In this document: one piece after another, positions 36,313-48,559 of the stretch
Layout of the letters: each line of letters opens with the position of its first letter
How positions within the stretch are numbered: position 1 is the first letter of the stretch
NCBI RefSeq assembly: GCF_047511655.1
Contig: NC_133400.1
Span: 2,641,001 to 2,705,000, forward strand
Length of the DNA stretch: 64,000 bases
Source: Castor canadensis
Taxonomy: Eukaryota > Chordata > Mammalia > Rodentia > Castoridae
Reading direction: 5' to 3'
Translations under genes and position numbers: made by a program
The notes under the pieces: model-generated
The model's database searches: none
What the model saw: the letters and a program-made list of their open reading frames with translations, nothing else
Told to the model about the DNA's origin: nothing

Positions 36313-37099
36313 GTGAGTGCGGGTCTTGCGCACACCGCTGGGCGCGGGGCTCGACCGCTCTCGCTCGGATCCCGGGTCGGGAGGAGGGTCGGGAGCGTGA
36401 AGGGTATTTTCACGTGTCTGCGCAAGGAGCCGAGCAGCAGTGACCCAGCGCAAGCTGGGTCGGGAGGCGTGTGCCGGGCTCTGCGCCCGGCCTGCGGCTC
36501 CTTCAAAGCCCACCGGCCTCTGGGGTTTCTCCGGACTCCTGGCCCCCCGCTGCCCACCCCCCATGCCTTAGCTTAGGCGGAAGACGCCTTGCCGCCTTCG
36601 GGGCGCCTGGCACGTCCGTGCGAGGAGCTGGGAGGTTTGCTGGCTGAGGTTGTCCGATTGTCGCCGCCTTCCCTGGCCGAGCCGGGTTCGCGGCAGACGA
36701 GTCGCCTTCCCTGCGCTGCGTTTCAGTAGTCCCCCGCGCGCCGACACCCCACCCTGCCTGGGGAAAGGGCGAGTGTGGGACGTGAGCGCTTAGTTTGTGA
36801 TTGTGTATTCTCGCAGACAGACGCTCACTGTCAGACCCACTCTTACTTCACGCAACCCACTTAGCGTTCCCACTCACAGACACTCTCAGCCGGGCCTACA
36901 GATTTGCCTACCCCACACGCGAACATTCTCACGGACTGCTCAGGTGCCCCAGCCCTCCAAGAGACCCACAGGCCTCGCCGCTTACGGACGGGAGCACACA
37001 GTCTGTGCAGCCTACGTAATGCTGCACTGCGTCTTCGTCCACGCATAGCCAGACACGCTTGCACACACAATCATAAGATCTGCGCTCAGCACCAGCGTA

Positions 37100-37190
37100 C
37101 ACACACAACCATGCACACGCATTCTCACAGTCTCTCCCTTTCTCTTTCTCTCTCTCCCTTTCCCTCTCTCTACCTGTTTCTTTCTTTCCT
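37100..37190. repeat. (CT)n pyrimidine-rich simple repeat
   Basis: TCTCCCTTTCTC and TCTCTCTCCC units on the + strand follow a CA-rich stretch (37040-37120). Confidence 0.85.
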
Positions 37191-40100
37191 GTACACCAGT
37201 ATGCCTCCACCAGCGCAGGGAGGGAAGTTCCCAGGAAGGGGTAGCTACACAGCTGTCCTTTCACAGAGCCCTGGACTGGGGGAGGCTGCACGGGGTGCAT
37301 CCCTATCCCCTGGCTTTGCAGAATCCACCTTCGGCTAACTGGGATTTTGCTTTTCCTCTCTTCCCGGCCCTTCTGAATATCACTGTCTTTCATAGGCTCC
37401 TTATGTTTTGAGGTGAGTGGCATCTGCCTCTTGGAGGAGGAAGGTGGAGTTGGAGCCCCACTTTGCCTTTACTTATTTCTTAATTATGACTCTGCCGGGC
37501 AGGGGGCCGGAGAAAGTGTTCACTTGCCCTGGAAGAGAGGGGGCCCAGCAGCTTAAGAGTCTCAGGGATGTCAAAAGCCCAGGATTTCCCCTGCCCAAAT
37601 TCCACACTACTGAGATGGGGGTGACGGCAGGGGCCTGAGAGGGGAGGAGGAATGAGCCCCCCCATTCTGGAAAAACCACAGCCCAAACCAGTAGGGTTGT
37701 CTGTGAGCCCAGTGACTAAGTTCTTGACTCTTAAGATGCCCTCCCTTAATCTTGTATTTTTGAGGTGGAGAAACTGAGGCCCAGAGAGGCATACCATCTC
37801 TCCAGCCTTCCTCTGTCCCCCAGGACAGAAGATATGGCACTGTGAGGGTTTCCTGTCCCCCAGCATAGGCCAGGAGTAAGAAGAGCAGACTGACATCCAA
37901 GTACTTGCATTGCCCCTGAGCTCCAGGGGACAGAGACTCATTGAGAACTGAGGGTGATAAAATAATAATGACAACCACAAACACAAGGACAGTGATAGTA
38001 CTTATCCAGGGCTGACTGGCACAGGGTGCACTGCTCATACTCCATAAACTGCCTGAAGTGTTCTTAACCATCCCCTGGGCCGTGAACCCAGGTGATAAAC
38101 TGTTGGAAGCGACCTGTATGCCAGGATTCCCCAAAGGTGAGATGTGTAAAATTGGGGGTTTCACCAAATGCCAGCTCCCTCTCACTGGCTCACCGCCCTC
38201 CATGTTTGAACCCAAGGCCCTAGCAAATGCCCCAGGGGGTCTTGTTTAATCTTCCCAGAAGCCCTAACCAAATCATTATTATCTTTACCCTCTCTTTATA
38301 GATAGGGCTAAGTTAGGACACACTGTATCCTGCAAAGCCAGGATCCAAACCTGGTAGGATTGGAAGACTGAGCCCACCCTCCCCCCCCACCCGCCCCCAC
38401 ACACACCGGAGAGTGAGGTCCAGCGGAGCACAGGACAGAGACCTTCTCCTGCAGGCTCCTTTCTTAGGGCTTAAGCTATTCAAGTAGAAACAAAGACCCC
38501 AGGGGCCAAGCTCCTGGGGAAGAAGGGAGAACTGCAGACCGGGTCCCCCGCGGCTTTGCTTTTAACTTAAAATCCATCTAAACCCCTTCCCATCCCAAGT
38601 CAGATTTGCACCCTCAGCACCGGCCCCAGGAATCCCCGAATTGGGGAAGGGGTGTAAAAACAGACACGCCTGCGACGTCCCCACTCCCCAAACCCAAGGT
38701 ATTTTTACTGGCTAATTGCTTAAGTGAAGCCGCCGGGCCGAGAGCGCGCCGTAACCCGAGCGGGGAACCAGATCCAGCCCGGATTGTGCCGGCCGGCCGC
38801 GCTGGCGGGCGGGGCAGGGGCGCCGCCGACCACCCACCGAGAGGGCAGCCGCCCTGCTCTGCATTAGCGCCGGCCTGCGGACCCCCCTCCCCACCTTACA
38901 TCGAGCCCCCTGCGTGGCGTTGTCCAAACGGTGCCTCCAGGTAGGGTGGCCCGGGGGTCAAATCCGCCTTGGGCGCCAGGGGTCGGGAAGCCATATGTCT
39001 TGGGGGCGTCAGCGTGAAGTGGAGGAGGAACTGCCTGGGGAAGTCAGACTTCATTGCCGCCCCCCGTAGGGGCAGCAGGGAGGATATGTGGGGGTGAAAA
39101 CTCAACCCTTGTGTACAGGACTGTTAGGGTCTGGAAGAGAGAGGGAGCCCCGTGCCTGGATTAAAAACCCATCAGAGCGCAGGATTAGCGGGTCCTTCCA
39201 CCCTAATGTGCGGGGCGAGGGTCCCAACGGCCACCTTGTCGGCAGAGGTGTGAGGCGGGTGTCCGATGCGAGGGGTGGGTATTCCGAATCCAGTGAAGTG
39301 TGCAGGAGGGTGTTTTCACATGTGATTAGTAAATCAAGACGTGAGTGACATAACATGCTGACTCTGCAGGCAGAGCACTCTGAGTGGAAAGGGAGGTGTT
39401 CTGTGCCCAGAATGTTGTAAAACGTGAGTTCGATGTATGGCGTCACGTGCGAGGTTAGGACGTGTGCAGTATAGCCTGTCACGCCCGTGGAACGCTCTGG
39501 TGCTCTGTAATGTGTTGTGGATGTGGACCGCTGTGAGCTCTGCAGGCAGAAGATGGCATGAAGACGCTTGCAGGGTATCCAGAGACTGCGTGTGGGCCAT
39601 GGATGCAGTGTGCGTTATAGACAGAGGACTTCGTAAGATGTGCACAACGGTGACAAGTGCTCTACCTACCCAGTGTCCGGGTGGAACGTGGCTAAGGTAG
39701 TTGACTGCCATGCTCGGGTTTGCATGCAGCCTAACCCAAAAGGATGATAACAACGCAGTAGCTACACCACGATTGGTGGTGACTGAGGCCTGTCTGTGTG
39801 CCCTTCTAGGTGCTCCAGGTCACCACCTGCTCACAAAACTTCATGTGAGGCAGATTCTCATTTGATCTCAGGGCCCAGGGAGCAGTGAGGCTCCTGAGTG
39901 ACAGTGGTTCTGTGTGCTATGAGGACATGAGGACCGTGGTGGTCCTTTGTAGCCCTGTGGGAGGCCATGGGCCCTACAGTGGAACCCCCTCCCCCCATCT
40001 GTAGCTGGCTGGGAAAGGTGAAAGGACAAGAGAGCTGTGCAGAGTGGGTGGCAGCAGGGACCCCTGACTCAGGCTTGACAGGGCCATAAGGAAAATGCCT

Positions 40101-40276
40101 GGTCTGGGCTCACTCACATTTTGGAGGGGCTGACCCACTCGTGTCTGTTGCTACCAAATCAAACTCCAACCAAGGTACTGAGTAGTGAGGCAGATCCAGG
40201 CTCTCGGACTCTGCAAGGGGCACCTCCAGGAGAGGAGGGAGGGAGGGGCAGGAGTCCTCTGCCTCACCCAGCCCTG

Positions 40277-40302
40277 ACACACCCACACCCACACCCACAC
40301 CC
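40277..40302. repeat. (CACACC)n hexamer repeat
   Basis: About four CACACC units lie in a row, giving a short simple repeat. Confidence 0.8.
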
Positions 40303-40403
40303 ATCTGTGGGGACCAGCCTGGCCAAGTTTGGGAAGAAGTTACGACAAGAGCTGTCCCTGTCATAATCTCCTGTCAGCTGTGGGTTAGGAAGAGGTTCAT
40401 AGT

Positions 40404-40467
40404 TTGGTTAAAAAGAGAGAGGAAGAAAAAGAGAAAGAGGGAGGGGGGAGGAAGAGGAGGAGGAGAG

Positions 40468-40520
<53 letters not shown>

Positions 40521-40545
40521 GATGAAGGAGAGAGAAGGAAGGAAG
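40404..40545. repeat. Purine-rich (GA)n repeat
   Basis: GGAAGAGGAGGAGG and AGAGAGGAGA units surround an uninterrupted (GA)n core at about 40464-40516. Charged or Ser/Leu-rich frames through it are spurious. Confidence 0.9.
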
Positions 40546-41048
40546 GGAAGGCTGGCTTTGTACTGATACACCAAGCTTGCCCAGTTCCACTTGGCTTTTT
40601 CCCCAAAGCACACATTTTCCATGACGCGCTTCAGTGAAATATTTGACAGCATCGTCGCCCAGGAATCCACAGCTCTTTTCCCTGAGCGCATCTTGGGAGT
40701 TTTCTGGCATGAGCAGCACAAGGGTGACAAGGAGCCTCCCGGTGTAGTGTTCCTGGGTCCCAGACGCCTGGCCCTCTGCTGTTCTTTCTCTGCACAGAGG
40801 CAGGCCTCAGCATCTAGATAGATGACCCCCTCTGCTACTCCAGCAGTGTTCTCAGAAAGATGAGGGGGAGCAACACTCCCTCCTTCCTACATGGTGTGTG
40901 TGCAAGGGTCTATGTGTGTGCGGGGGTGGGGGTGTTAAAGAGGCTCCCAGAATTTGTTTCTGATCAAAGGAGCAGAGCTGAAGGACAGTGATGACAACTG
41001 ATGCTGCAAGGAGAAAAGCAGTGGGGCTACTGCCCCGTTTACACAAAA

Positions 41049-41080
41049 GGGTGGGGTGGGGCCGGGGGCGGGGGCGGGGC
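41049..41080 (+). other. G-quadruplex-forming G-tract
   Basis: Consecutive G-runs of three to five separated by one or two bases (GGGTGGGGTGGGG, then GGGGGCGGGGGCGGGG). This strongly matches the G3+N1-7 pattern. Confidence 0.75.
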
Positions 41081-43831
41081 AGCAAGCCTGGGATGGGAGG
41101 AGTGTGGGGAGTGAGGAAAATTAATGGGTTTCCAAAAAATAAACCAAAAGAAAAACATCAGTTAAATTTCAGGGGCCAGGTATTACATATTTTTCAGATT
41201 TGAGAGTGAGTGATACAGTAAGACACGTGAACTTCATAGCATACACACTGCAGGGCAGAGGGCACCAGGAGAGAGACAGGGTGCCCTGTGAAGCTGGGGT
41301 GAAAGGAGAAAAAGCTCACATTTGTTTCTTAATCAAAAGCAGCAATTTGCTCCCAGAAACTTGCCAGTGTGGATACTCAAGATATCCTCAGTTACAGCGT
41401 GCGGTGCCCTGTGCATGCCCTGTGGAAACAAATATGGAGTTTCAGGGGGGAAGAAACTCTGGCCAGCCAGGCAGGGCTTGGGGCAGGCAGAAGGGGCTCA
41501 CCTTCCAGAGATGCTGTTGCAGCCTGGGGCTGGCTGAGATAGGGAGGTAGCTCTCTATTTCCCATCTGCCCTTCCCCAAGTCTAGCCTGGGTCCTTTTGT
41601 CCCAACCGGGTTGTTGTCCCGCGGCTCCGGGGACCCTTTGGGGATTTGCATGCAGCATGTTGCAGATAGGCCTGTGTTTGTGTAGGTGAGGGTGAGCCAG
41701 TCCTATGTGCACTGCCTGGGGGAAGGTGATACAACTTGGGGTGGGGAGCTGGTGGGTGCATGCAGAGAGCAGACGGCTCAGAAATATGGTGACCCCCCAC
41801 ACACACACCTAGAAAGAGACCTGGAAATATTCAGCCACTAGAACTGAGAGATGCATACACATCTGGAGGGACAGGCAGCAAGGTTTGAGAGATGATGGAG
41901 TCTTCCTGGAAGGAGGGCAAAGACCAGGCTGATGAAACTCCTTCAGATGGATTCCCTGGTCTGCAGGATGGGCCCCTGGGGAGGAAGGGGTTGCAGTGGC
42001 CAGAGCTCTGGCTCTGAGGCCCACCCTCAGTCCTGATTTAGCATTCCGTCCATGAAGGAGGGGTCCCCAGAGGCAAAAAAGAGTACAGTTCTGCCCTGGC
42101 ACTAAGCTGGGAGCCTTAGGCAAGTGCCTCAGCCTCTGGGTGCCTCAGTGTCCTCCTCTTGCAACAGAGGAACGTCAGTGCCCATCCACAGAGCTGATCT
42201 GAGGAACAGAGGAAAAACATCCCATTTGCCCAGGGCAGGGGGTTGGCAGGGCCAGAATGGGGGTAAGCATGTAAATTCAAACCACTTCAGAATGGTTAAA
42301 TGAACAAGCAAACAAACACTACCATGAGTGATTGGGAACTTGGACTGTCTGGTTAAGAATTGGCCCCACTGCTCTGTGACCTATGGCCAGTGTCCTTACT
42401 TCTCTGGGCTTTGTTTTCTTTAACTGCAAAGCAAGGACAAGAGTCTTATCTCTCTTCTGGGTGGATAAGAGAATCGAGTAAGTTAGTAATTGTTGGCTGT
42501 GGTTGTTATTCCTGGGGGTGCAGAGCCCGTTGGAGTGTTTTTTTGGGAGTAGGGTTAGGTGAGATTCTTCATCTCCTTTTTGAGACAGCTTCATAGAATC
42601 CGTGGAGCTTGGCCTGGGGACTCAGCCTTGCAGGACCAAGAATTTGGTAGAGTGAAAACCACTGGGGACTTTGGATGAGTGCCTTCCCATCTGGGTTGGG
42701 GAGAAGAGGTGAGGTTGGGAGGGGGTGCTTCTCAGGTCCTTCCAGAACTCAGAATGGACCTTTCCACACAGCAGATAGGACACTGTCCGCTACCCACAAG
42801 GGCTCCACACCCTCGTGGAGTGGCTGCTGGAACTGGCTACCTCTCTGCTGCAAATGCTGTATGCAGCTTTTTGGCCTCCCCGGCCCCCTTTGCCATTTTG
42901 CATGCTGGTGAGAACACAGTACCCACACCCTAGGGCTGCCACAAAGACTAAAGGGAATGGGATTACCATGGAGAATCATTGAATGCCTATGGTCTGGAGT
43001 GCTGTGCTACCAAGATCCTATTATTCTGACAGTTGCTCTAAGCCCATTTCACAGGCAGGAAGGCAGAGGCAACAAAAAGGGCCAGACGAATTCCGGATCA
43101 AGTTTAAGGCACTTCCCTTCTTAGAAAGGGCAATGCTGCAGACCCCCCCCATGAAACCCCAACTCTGTGCTACTCTGAGGTAGTCTAAGAGAAAGAAGGG
43201 AAATGCCTTCTAACTCTGCTAGGCATAAGGCTAACTTAAAAGCGCTCCTGTCTCATCCCCAGCCTTTTCCACCACACTTAATATCAAAATAGTGTCCACC
43301 TGGCACTTCCTCCCAAAGGGGCAATGGGAGCCGAACCTGAAGACTGGTGGCTGGGAGCCCACCCCCCATCAGCTGCCACCCCCTCTTCCTGGCATCCTCC
43401 CTAATGTCCAGTTTTTCTGAGAAACCTGGGAGTGGAGGGGTGAGCTGGTCTGCTGGCTCCAGATCAACAGTCACCCTGCTTTTGTCTTGCTGGGTAGGGA
43501 ACTCAGCCTCTCCATGTTCCTTCCCAAGTTTTCTGTTCAGAGGGAATCTGCATCAAGGCTATTTTCAACACAAGAAACTGGAGCAAAGGAGACCCTTGGA
43601 GCTGCCCTGGTTTAGTTCCACAGAGGTCAGCGAGGCCCCTGCCCCCAGCCCCTCCACAAACAGACTGGGGAGGAATTCCTTGGTGTCCCCCACCCACTCG
43701 CCAAGCTCTGCTTAACCTGGGGCCATTGCAGAAGCTCTCGGCATAACCATGGAGAGCCCAGCACCGAGAGCCCCTTGGAATTTAAAATGCACACTGTCCC
43801 TTTTTAAAAGTTACTTTTCTTTTTGGTACTT

Positions 43832-44082
43832 GGGTTTGTTCTTTTTATTTTATTTTTTATTTATTTTATTTTGGGTACTAGGATTTGAACTCTGGCCCAC
43901 ATGCTTGCTAGGCAGGCACACAACCACTTGAGCCACTCCACCAGTCCTTTTTTGTGCTGGCCATTTTTAAGATAGGGTCTCTCAAACTATTTGCCTGGGC
44001 TGGCCTAGAACCTCAATCCTCCTGATCTCTGCCTCCTGAGTAGCTAGGATCATAGGCGTGAGCCTCAGGCACCCAGCGCCCC
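43832..44082 (-). repeat. B1-dID-like SINE, minus orientation
   Basis: A T/A-rich lead is followed by the inverted tRNA-like half (AGGATTTGAACTCTGGCCC, then CCACTTGAGCCACTCCACCA) and the inverted B1 half (GGCTGGCCTAGAACCTCAAT, then AGCTAGGATCATAGGCGTGA). Confidence 0.85.
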
Positions 44083-44339
44083 GGCAAGAGTTGCTATTTT
44101 TGTTTCTCACCCAAAGCTCATTTTGTTACTGGCCGGCGCTTTTAAATTCTGCAGAATTTAAAAAATCAAACAGAGGCAAAAACAAAGTAGCTACACAAAC
44201 ATTCTAGTTTTTTTGTTTTGAAATGCATTCAGTGCTTGAACTACACTAATTCTTCAAACCATTAGATCACACCCAATTCTAGTGCCTCTTCGTTTTGAAA
44301 GCAATTTCCTTGGTTAACTTGGTTTATCTATGGCACTTC

Positions 44340-44690
44340 ATTTCCCTCACCACACCAATTAATTCTCATCCCTAGTATTTTTTTCTTAGTAGTTAGGAAT
44401 TAATTGCTTTGCAAAAGTTCTGTCCCTGACATGGGACGATGTGCGAGGCAAAGTTAGCAAGCATAAGCCTAAAATTATTTTAACTATTTTGTTATACTCC
44501 TAAGGTCACATGGATCCTCTCTCTTCCCCTCACCTCCCTTTTCTCTGTCAAGGTTTGAGCAAAGTTTGCTTCTCGCCTCAGCAGTAGATAGAGCTTCTGC
44601 CCTGCGGGGTCACCATTCCTCCTCCCCCCTCCAGATTGGGCTAATTCACCATGAAAACTAATTTAATTAGGAATCGAATTGGCTCTTTTG
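44340..44690. promoter_or_regulatory. Candidate conserved enhancer-like block rich in homeodomain sites
   Basis: Unique A/T-rich DNA with ACCAATTAATTCTC (near 44355), GGAATTAATTGC (near 44397) and the inverted repeat CTAATTTAATTAG (44658-44670). It ends at a CT microsatellite. Conservation is not tested here. Confidence 0.3.
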
Positions 44691-44804
44691 TGGGAGCAAG
44701 TCAGTGCTCTAATTCTCCTTCACCACTGCCGCAGTTTCCCTGCCTGTTGGCAGAATTTTCAGCTGAAGATCGCTGGCCTCAGCCGTTGCCTACCTGCCCC
44801 TAAC

Positions 44805-44806
44805 TT

Positions 44807-44861
<55 letters not shown>

Positions 44862-44900
44862 TTCTCTCTCTCTCTCTCCCTTCCTCCCTCCCTCCCTCCT
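44805..44900. repeat. (CT)n microsatellite
   Basis: Long uninterrupted CT runs with a few TTT and TGT breaks, ending in CCCTCCCTCC. Confidence 0.95.
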
Positions 44901-44959
44901 TTTTAAGCAGAAGGGACTCACTGATTTTGCGAGTCTGACTGGCTCTTTGTGTCATCTCC

Positions 44960-45350
44960 CAGAAAAGACTGTGCAGGGCTGGAGTTCGGTGGAGGCGGTG
45001 CATCCAACACCCGGATACAGCAGAAAACGAGTTTCTTTCTGCGCAGACCGAGGTTCCCTCGATTCCGTGTGCACAGTCCCTGCTGGGTTGGGTGGCCCCA
45101 CTGCGTCCACCCCGGCAGCGGCGATGGGTCCAAGGCAGACCGTCTGGTTTCTGCGGCTCTCTGATGCAACGAAGCAATGCTTTTAACCGCGGTTTGGGCT
45201 AATGATGGGTCCAGCCTGCGTGATCGCGGTGTTTATTTTACCCCTACCAGCTGCCCGGGGGAGGGTGCGCCTGGGCGCCCGGACTTGGGGCACTGGAGAT
45301 GCAAATCCAAAACCTTCTCTGGCTGGCGCAGGATCTCAGGTGCCCCCTCC
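44960..45350. promoter_or_regulatory. Small CpG-enriched block
   Basis: Moderate CpG density (for example GCGCAGACCGAGG, GCCCGGACTTGG). No transcript is recognised. Confidence 0.3.
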
Positions 45351-46259
45351 TATCTTGTCTTTTTTTACCCACTAGCTGGATCCTGCCTTGGTGGGGTCAG
45401 TCAGGGGTGGGTTCAGCTTTCTCTCCAGAGTGCATGGGGCAGAGAGGCTTGGGGGGGGTGGAGCGGGCACTGGGGTGACTCTGGACCCCTGCCCTTGGAG
45501 CCACCTTCTGGAAATGAAGGCCAGCATTCCCCTCCTGGACTCTTTTTAGTGGTGGTAAGAATACCCAACCCTGTGTACTCACAAGGGGGGAGAAGGCTGT
45601 CATAGGAGTGGACCTCTGCACTGGATCCTGGGTCCTACTTTGATCGCCTCTACAGGGCGATGCCTAGATCTGAGGTCCATGAGGTGGGGGTGCTTCAAAT
45701 CCATTTTCTCCCTGCAAAACCGAAAAATGCTTTTAGGTGAGAGATTGCTTGAGACGCGGCTATAAGGTAACTGCGAATACCGAAAGTTATGCACTAAAGT
45801 AAGGTGTGATTAACACGTCAAAAGTTTTCCACTTGGACATTTCTGGAATTATCTGGAAACTGGACTCTTTACCTGCCTGTGTCAGTGTAGATGGAACCTG
45901 GAAGCTAGACCACTGGACAGTCTGTATGTTTCCCCATTTTTAACTCCAAAACCCTCTCAATGTTCAATTCTAGCAGGCGTAGGGGCAAAAGAGAGGAGAG
46001 GAAGCCCAGACATAAGGCTCCAGGTGACTGAGGGTAGAAGGGCTGTGCACAGGCACACCTAAGAATGGTAGATGAGACCCAGGCAGGTAGTAGAGACCAT
46101 GGGGAGCCCCAGGTGGCCCTGTGGCCACATATCATGGAGGTTCCCCCCTCCCAGTAACGCTCTGCCGGGGGTCGCTGCAGCCCGCTACCAAGCGGAGGCC
46201 AATGTCCCAGGCCAGTCTCCCCCCACCCCCTTCCCAGCCAGGCGTCCAGCTGAAGGAAG

Positions 46260-46800
46260 GCCGCGCTGGTTCCAACTCAATTAGCTTGCTGCTGGTAATC
46301 TGCTGCTCCTGCAATTAGGACCGGGCCGCCTGGGGGTGGGGGGGAAGAGAAGGTCGGGCAGGTAGAGAGGAACCAATTTGCCCCAAGGCTTTATCAACAA
46401 GTGGCTTAACTAGGAATTTGCGTTGACAACTCGGCACCTCCGTCGGGCTCGGGCTGCGGCAGGCCCGGATGACAAGCTGATCTGAGGGGGTGCGACCCGG
46501 CAGCCATGAAACCCGAAGCTTCAAAGCCATCCCGAAGTGGCTTCGGCTGCGGCCGCGCGCAGCGTGGGCTGAATGGACCCAGGCGCCCGGGGCGCGTCAC
46601 CGGGGACATTTCTGGAATGAGGCCTAAAGTTGGCGAGCGCGGGTCGGTGGGCTCTGGACCTTCTTTCCCGGCGAAGTAGGTGGCCATGTATATTTTTGTT
46701 CAAGTGGTGTTTATGTTAATGAAAAAAGGATGGAATTACAAACAGCCCGCGGATCGCGCTGCGGCCGCTGGGGACTCGCCGCGCTCGCGTCCCAAGCCCA
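46260..46800. promoter_or_regulatory. Candidate enhancer with CpG island and FOX/NKX-like sites
   Basis: AACTCAATTAGCTTGC and GCAATTAGGACC near 46276-46322 are followed by a CpG-rich part (46430-46640) and then 46691-46740, which holds GTTCAAGTGG (NKX2-type), GTGTTTATGTTAATG (FOX-type) and TGGAATTACA. The sequence is unique and free of repeats. Confidence 0.35.
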
Positions 46801-48559
46801 ATCAAAGGCTCACTCCGCCAGCCTCCAGAACTTTAGCAGAACCTCCTGGCCCCCAAACAGGGTGAACTTACGCTGCATCCCCTCCCTCTAGCCTTCCCCC
46901 CCCCACCCCAAATTGGGAACTCTGTTTGCAATCAGCTTCCCCCAAGCGCAAAATCATTCTTCCACGGCCCCCCAAACCAACCCTCAGTAGCGCAATCAGG
47001 TTTGTGGATGGGAGAAACTAATTTCAGTCTCGCAGTGCTTTAAAAAGGACACACAGATAAGGCTTCCTGGAAACTCCCACCTCCCCTGCACAGCTCTGCT
47101 TTCCCCGTCCTTTTCTTTCTTTCTTATAACTAGCTGGAGTTTTGACATTTGTTTCCCAGCCCAGCTGCCCATCCTCCACCCCGGAAAAGTTGTTGGGCTA
47201 TCCCCAAAGGCTGCCCCAGATCCCCCATTCTAAGAGAATATATTGCTCCTTCTCCTTCTCTTCCAACACCCACCGCCCTGTTTTCCTCCCCTGTTAGGAA
47301 AGGACTGTGCTGGACTCAGGCTTTTACCTCCCTCCCTTTCTTCACCTAAATGAGGACCAGCAGTAGGAAAAGCAAAACAGGAGGGAGTGCCCTGCCCTTA
47401 GCCACTGGAAAGATGGAGAGATTCCAGGCGTGCGCTGGGAGGCTGGCAGTGATCAGGGCCATGGCGGCGGACGAGAAGGTGTTGCTGGTACCAGGGCTAT
47501 GACAGCACCAAACCCAGCTAAGTTGCGACCACAGCCTCTAGCTTCCGCTTGGAAATAACTGCACCCCCTGTCCATTTCAGATGCTGGGCCTCTCCACACA
47601 GTGAGACTTGGGGAGTGTCTATCTGAGGGGACAACCTAGGGTCTTGTCTACTCTTTTCCTAAAGGACGTTGGATTGGGGGGGATTTGGGTTATCCCAACA
47701 CACTTCACCACAATGCGCTGTGTAGACATTACTCACTGCCCCTCCCACTCAGTTGAACCCTGGTTTCCATGCATGCCTATGCTGGCTCCTTGCCCAGCGG
47801 CCGAAACACCCCAAAGCTGGCTTCCAACCTGGAGAGCGGGACCACCAGTTAACTTTGGAGTGCCACAGTTCCCCATCTGGAGTCTGCTTCTTTCTCACTC
47901 AGAGCAGATCTACATGACTTCAGCAACAACGATATTTAGGCCTGGCACGCCCTTCCGAGTCTGCTTAGGATCCAGAGCAAAGAAGTCAACCAAAGATACA
48001 AACAAAAGTGGCGCAAGGGAGGGGGAAAAGAAAAGGAGTAATTAGTGGGCCAAATGAAAGTTTTGCGTGTGAACATTCTCTCCTCTTAGGATGGATTGTT
48101 CTAACTGCAAGGTTTGTGTAGTGAAAATGCTCACACGTGTGTGGGGTGAGTTACACAGGTTACACATGGTTCAGATTTGGGGACTCCGCCTCATCCTCTG
48201 TCCTCCGCCACTCAGGGCTTCATGCTGAGCTGCGGGAGGCTGGCAAGGCCCCTTTGTGGAGGACTGTGCTGCTTAGGATTTCTGTAATGGAGTCCGCAGA
48301 ACTGTTGGGAGTCTGTTCTTCACTGGCCATCAAAATATCTTGAGGTGGGAGGCGCAGAGGAGGCGTGTGGTGGGGAATGCAGTACCTCGGCGGCAGTCTC
48401 CGATACTTAAATTCCCTAACCCACGCCCCTCCCAAATAAGAACCACCAAGACAGAACAAAGTGGGCCTAAGTCACGGTTCCGGCACCCCCTTCTTCCAAA
48501 GAGCTACCATTTGTCAAACCCGTGCACCCGCTGACACTTGCTTGACGGGTTTTGTAGCC

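Larger units (their letters stand above)
36700..44340. other. Presumed FENDRR body / FOXF1 upstream DNA, no protein gene seen
   Basis: It contains MIR-like pieces (37750-37800, 38250-38360, 42330-42480), a small CpG island (38730-39020), the GA repeat at 40404-40545, a G-quadruplex motif at 41049-41080 and a SINE at 43832-44082. Longer open frames here lack recognisable domains and most lie in G/C-rich DNA. Confidence 0.5.

Noticed and set aside
35928-36576. Arg/Ala-rich frames in the CpG island as a novel protein
   Set aside because: Open frames are expected by chance in stop-poor G/C-rich DNA. There is no domain or start context.
40374-40730. Ser/Leu-rich and Glu/Arg-rich frames
   Set aside because: They arise from the (GA)n/(CT)n repeat.
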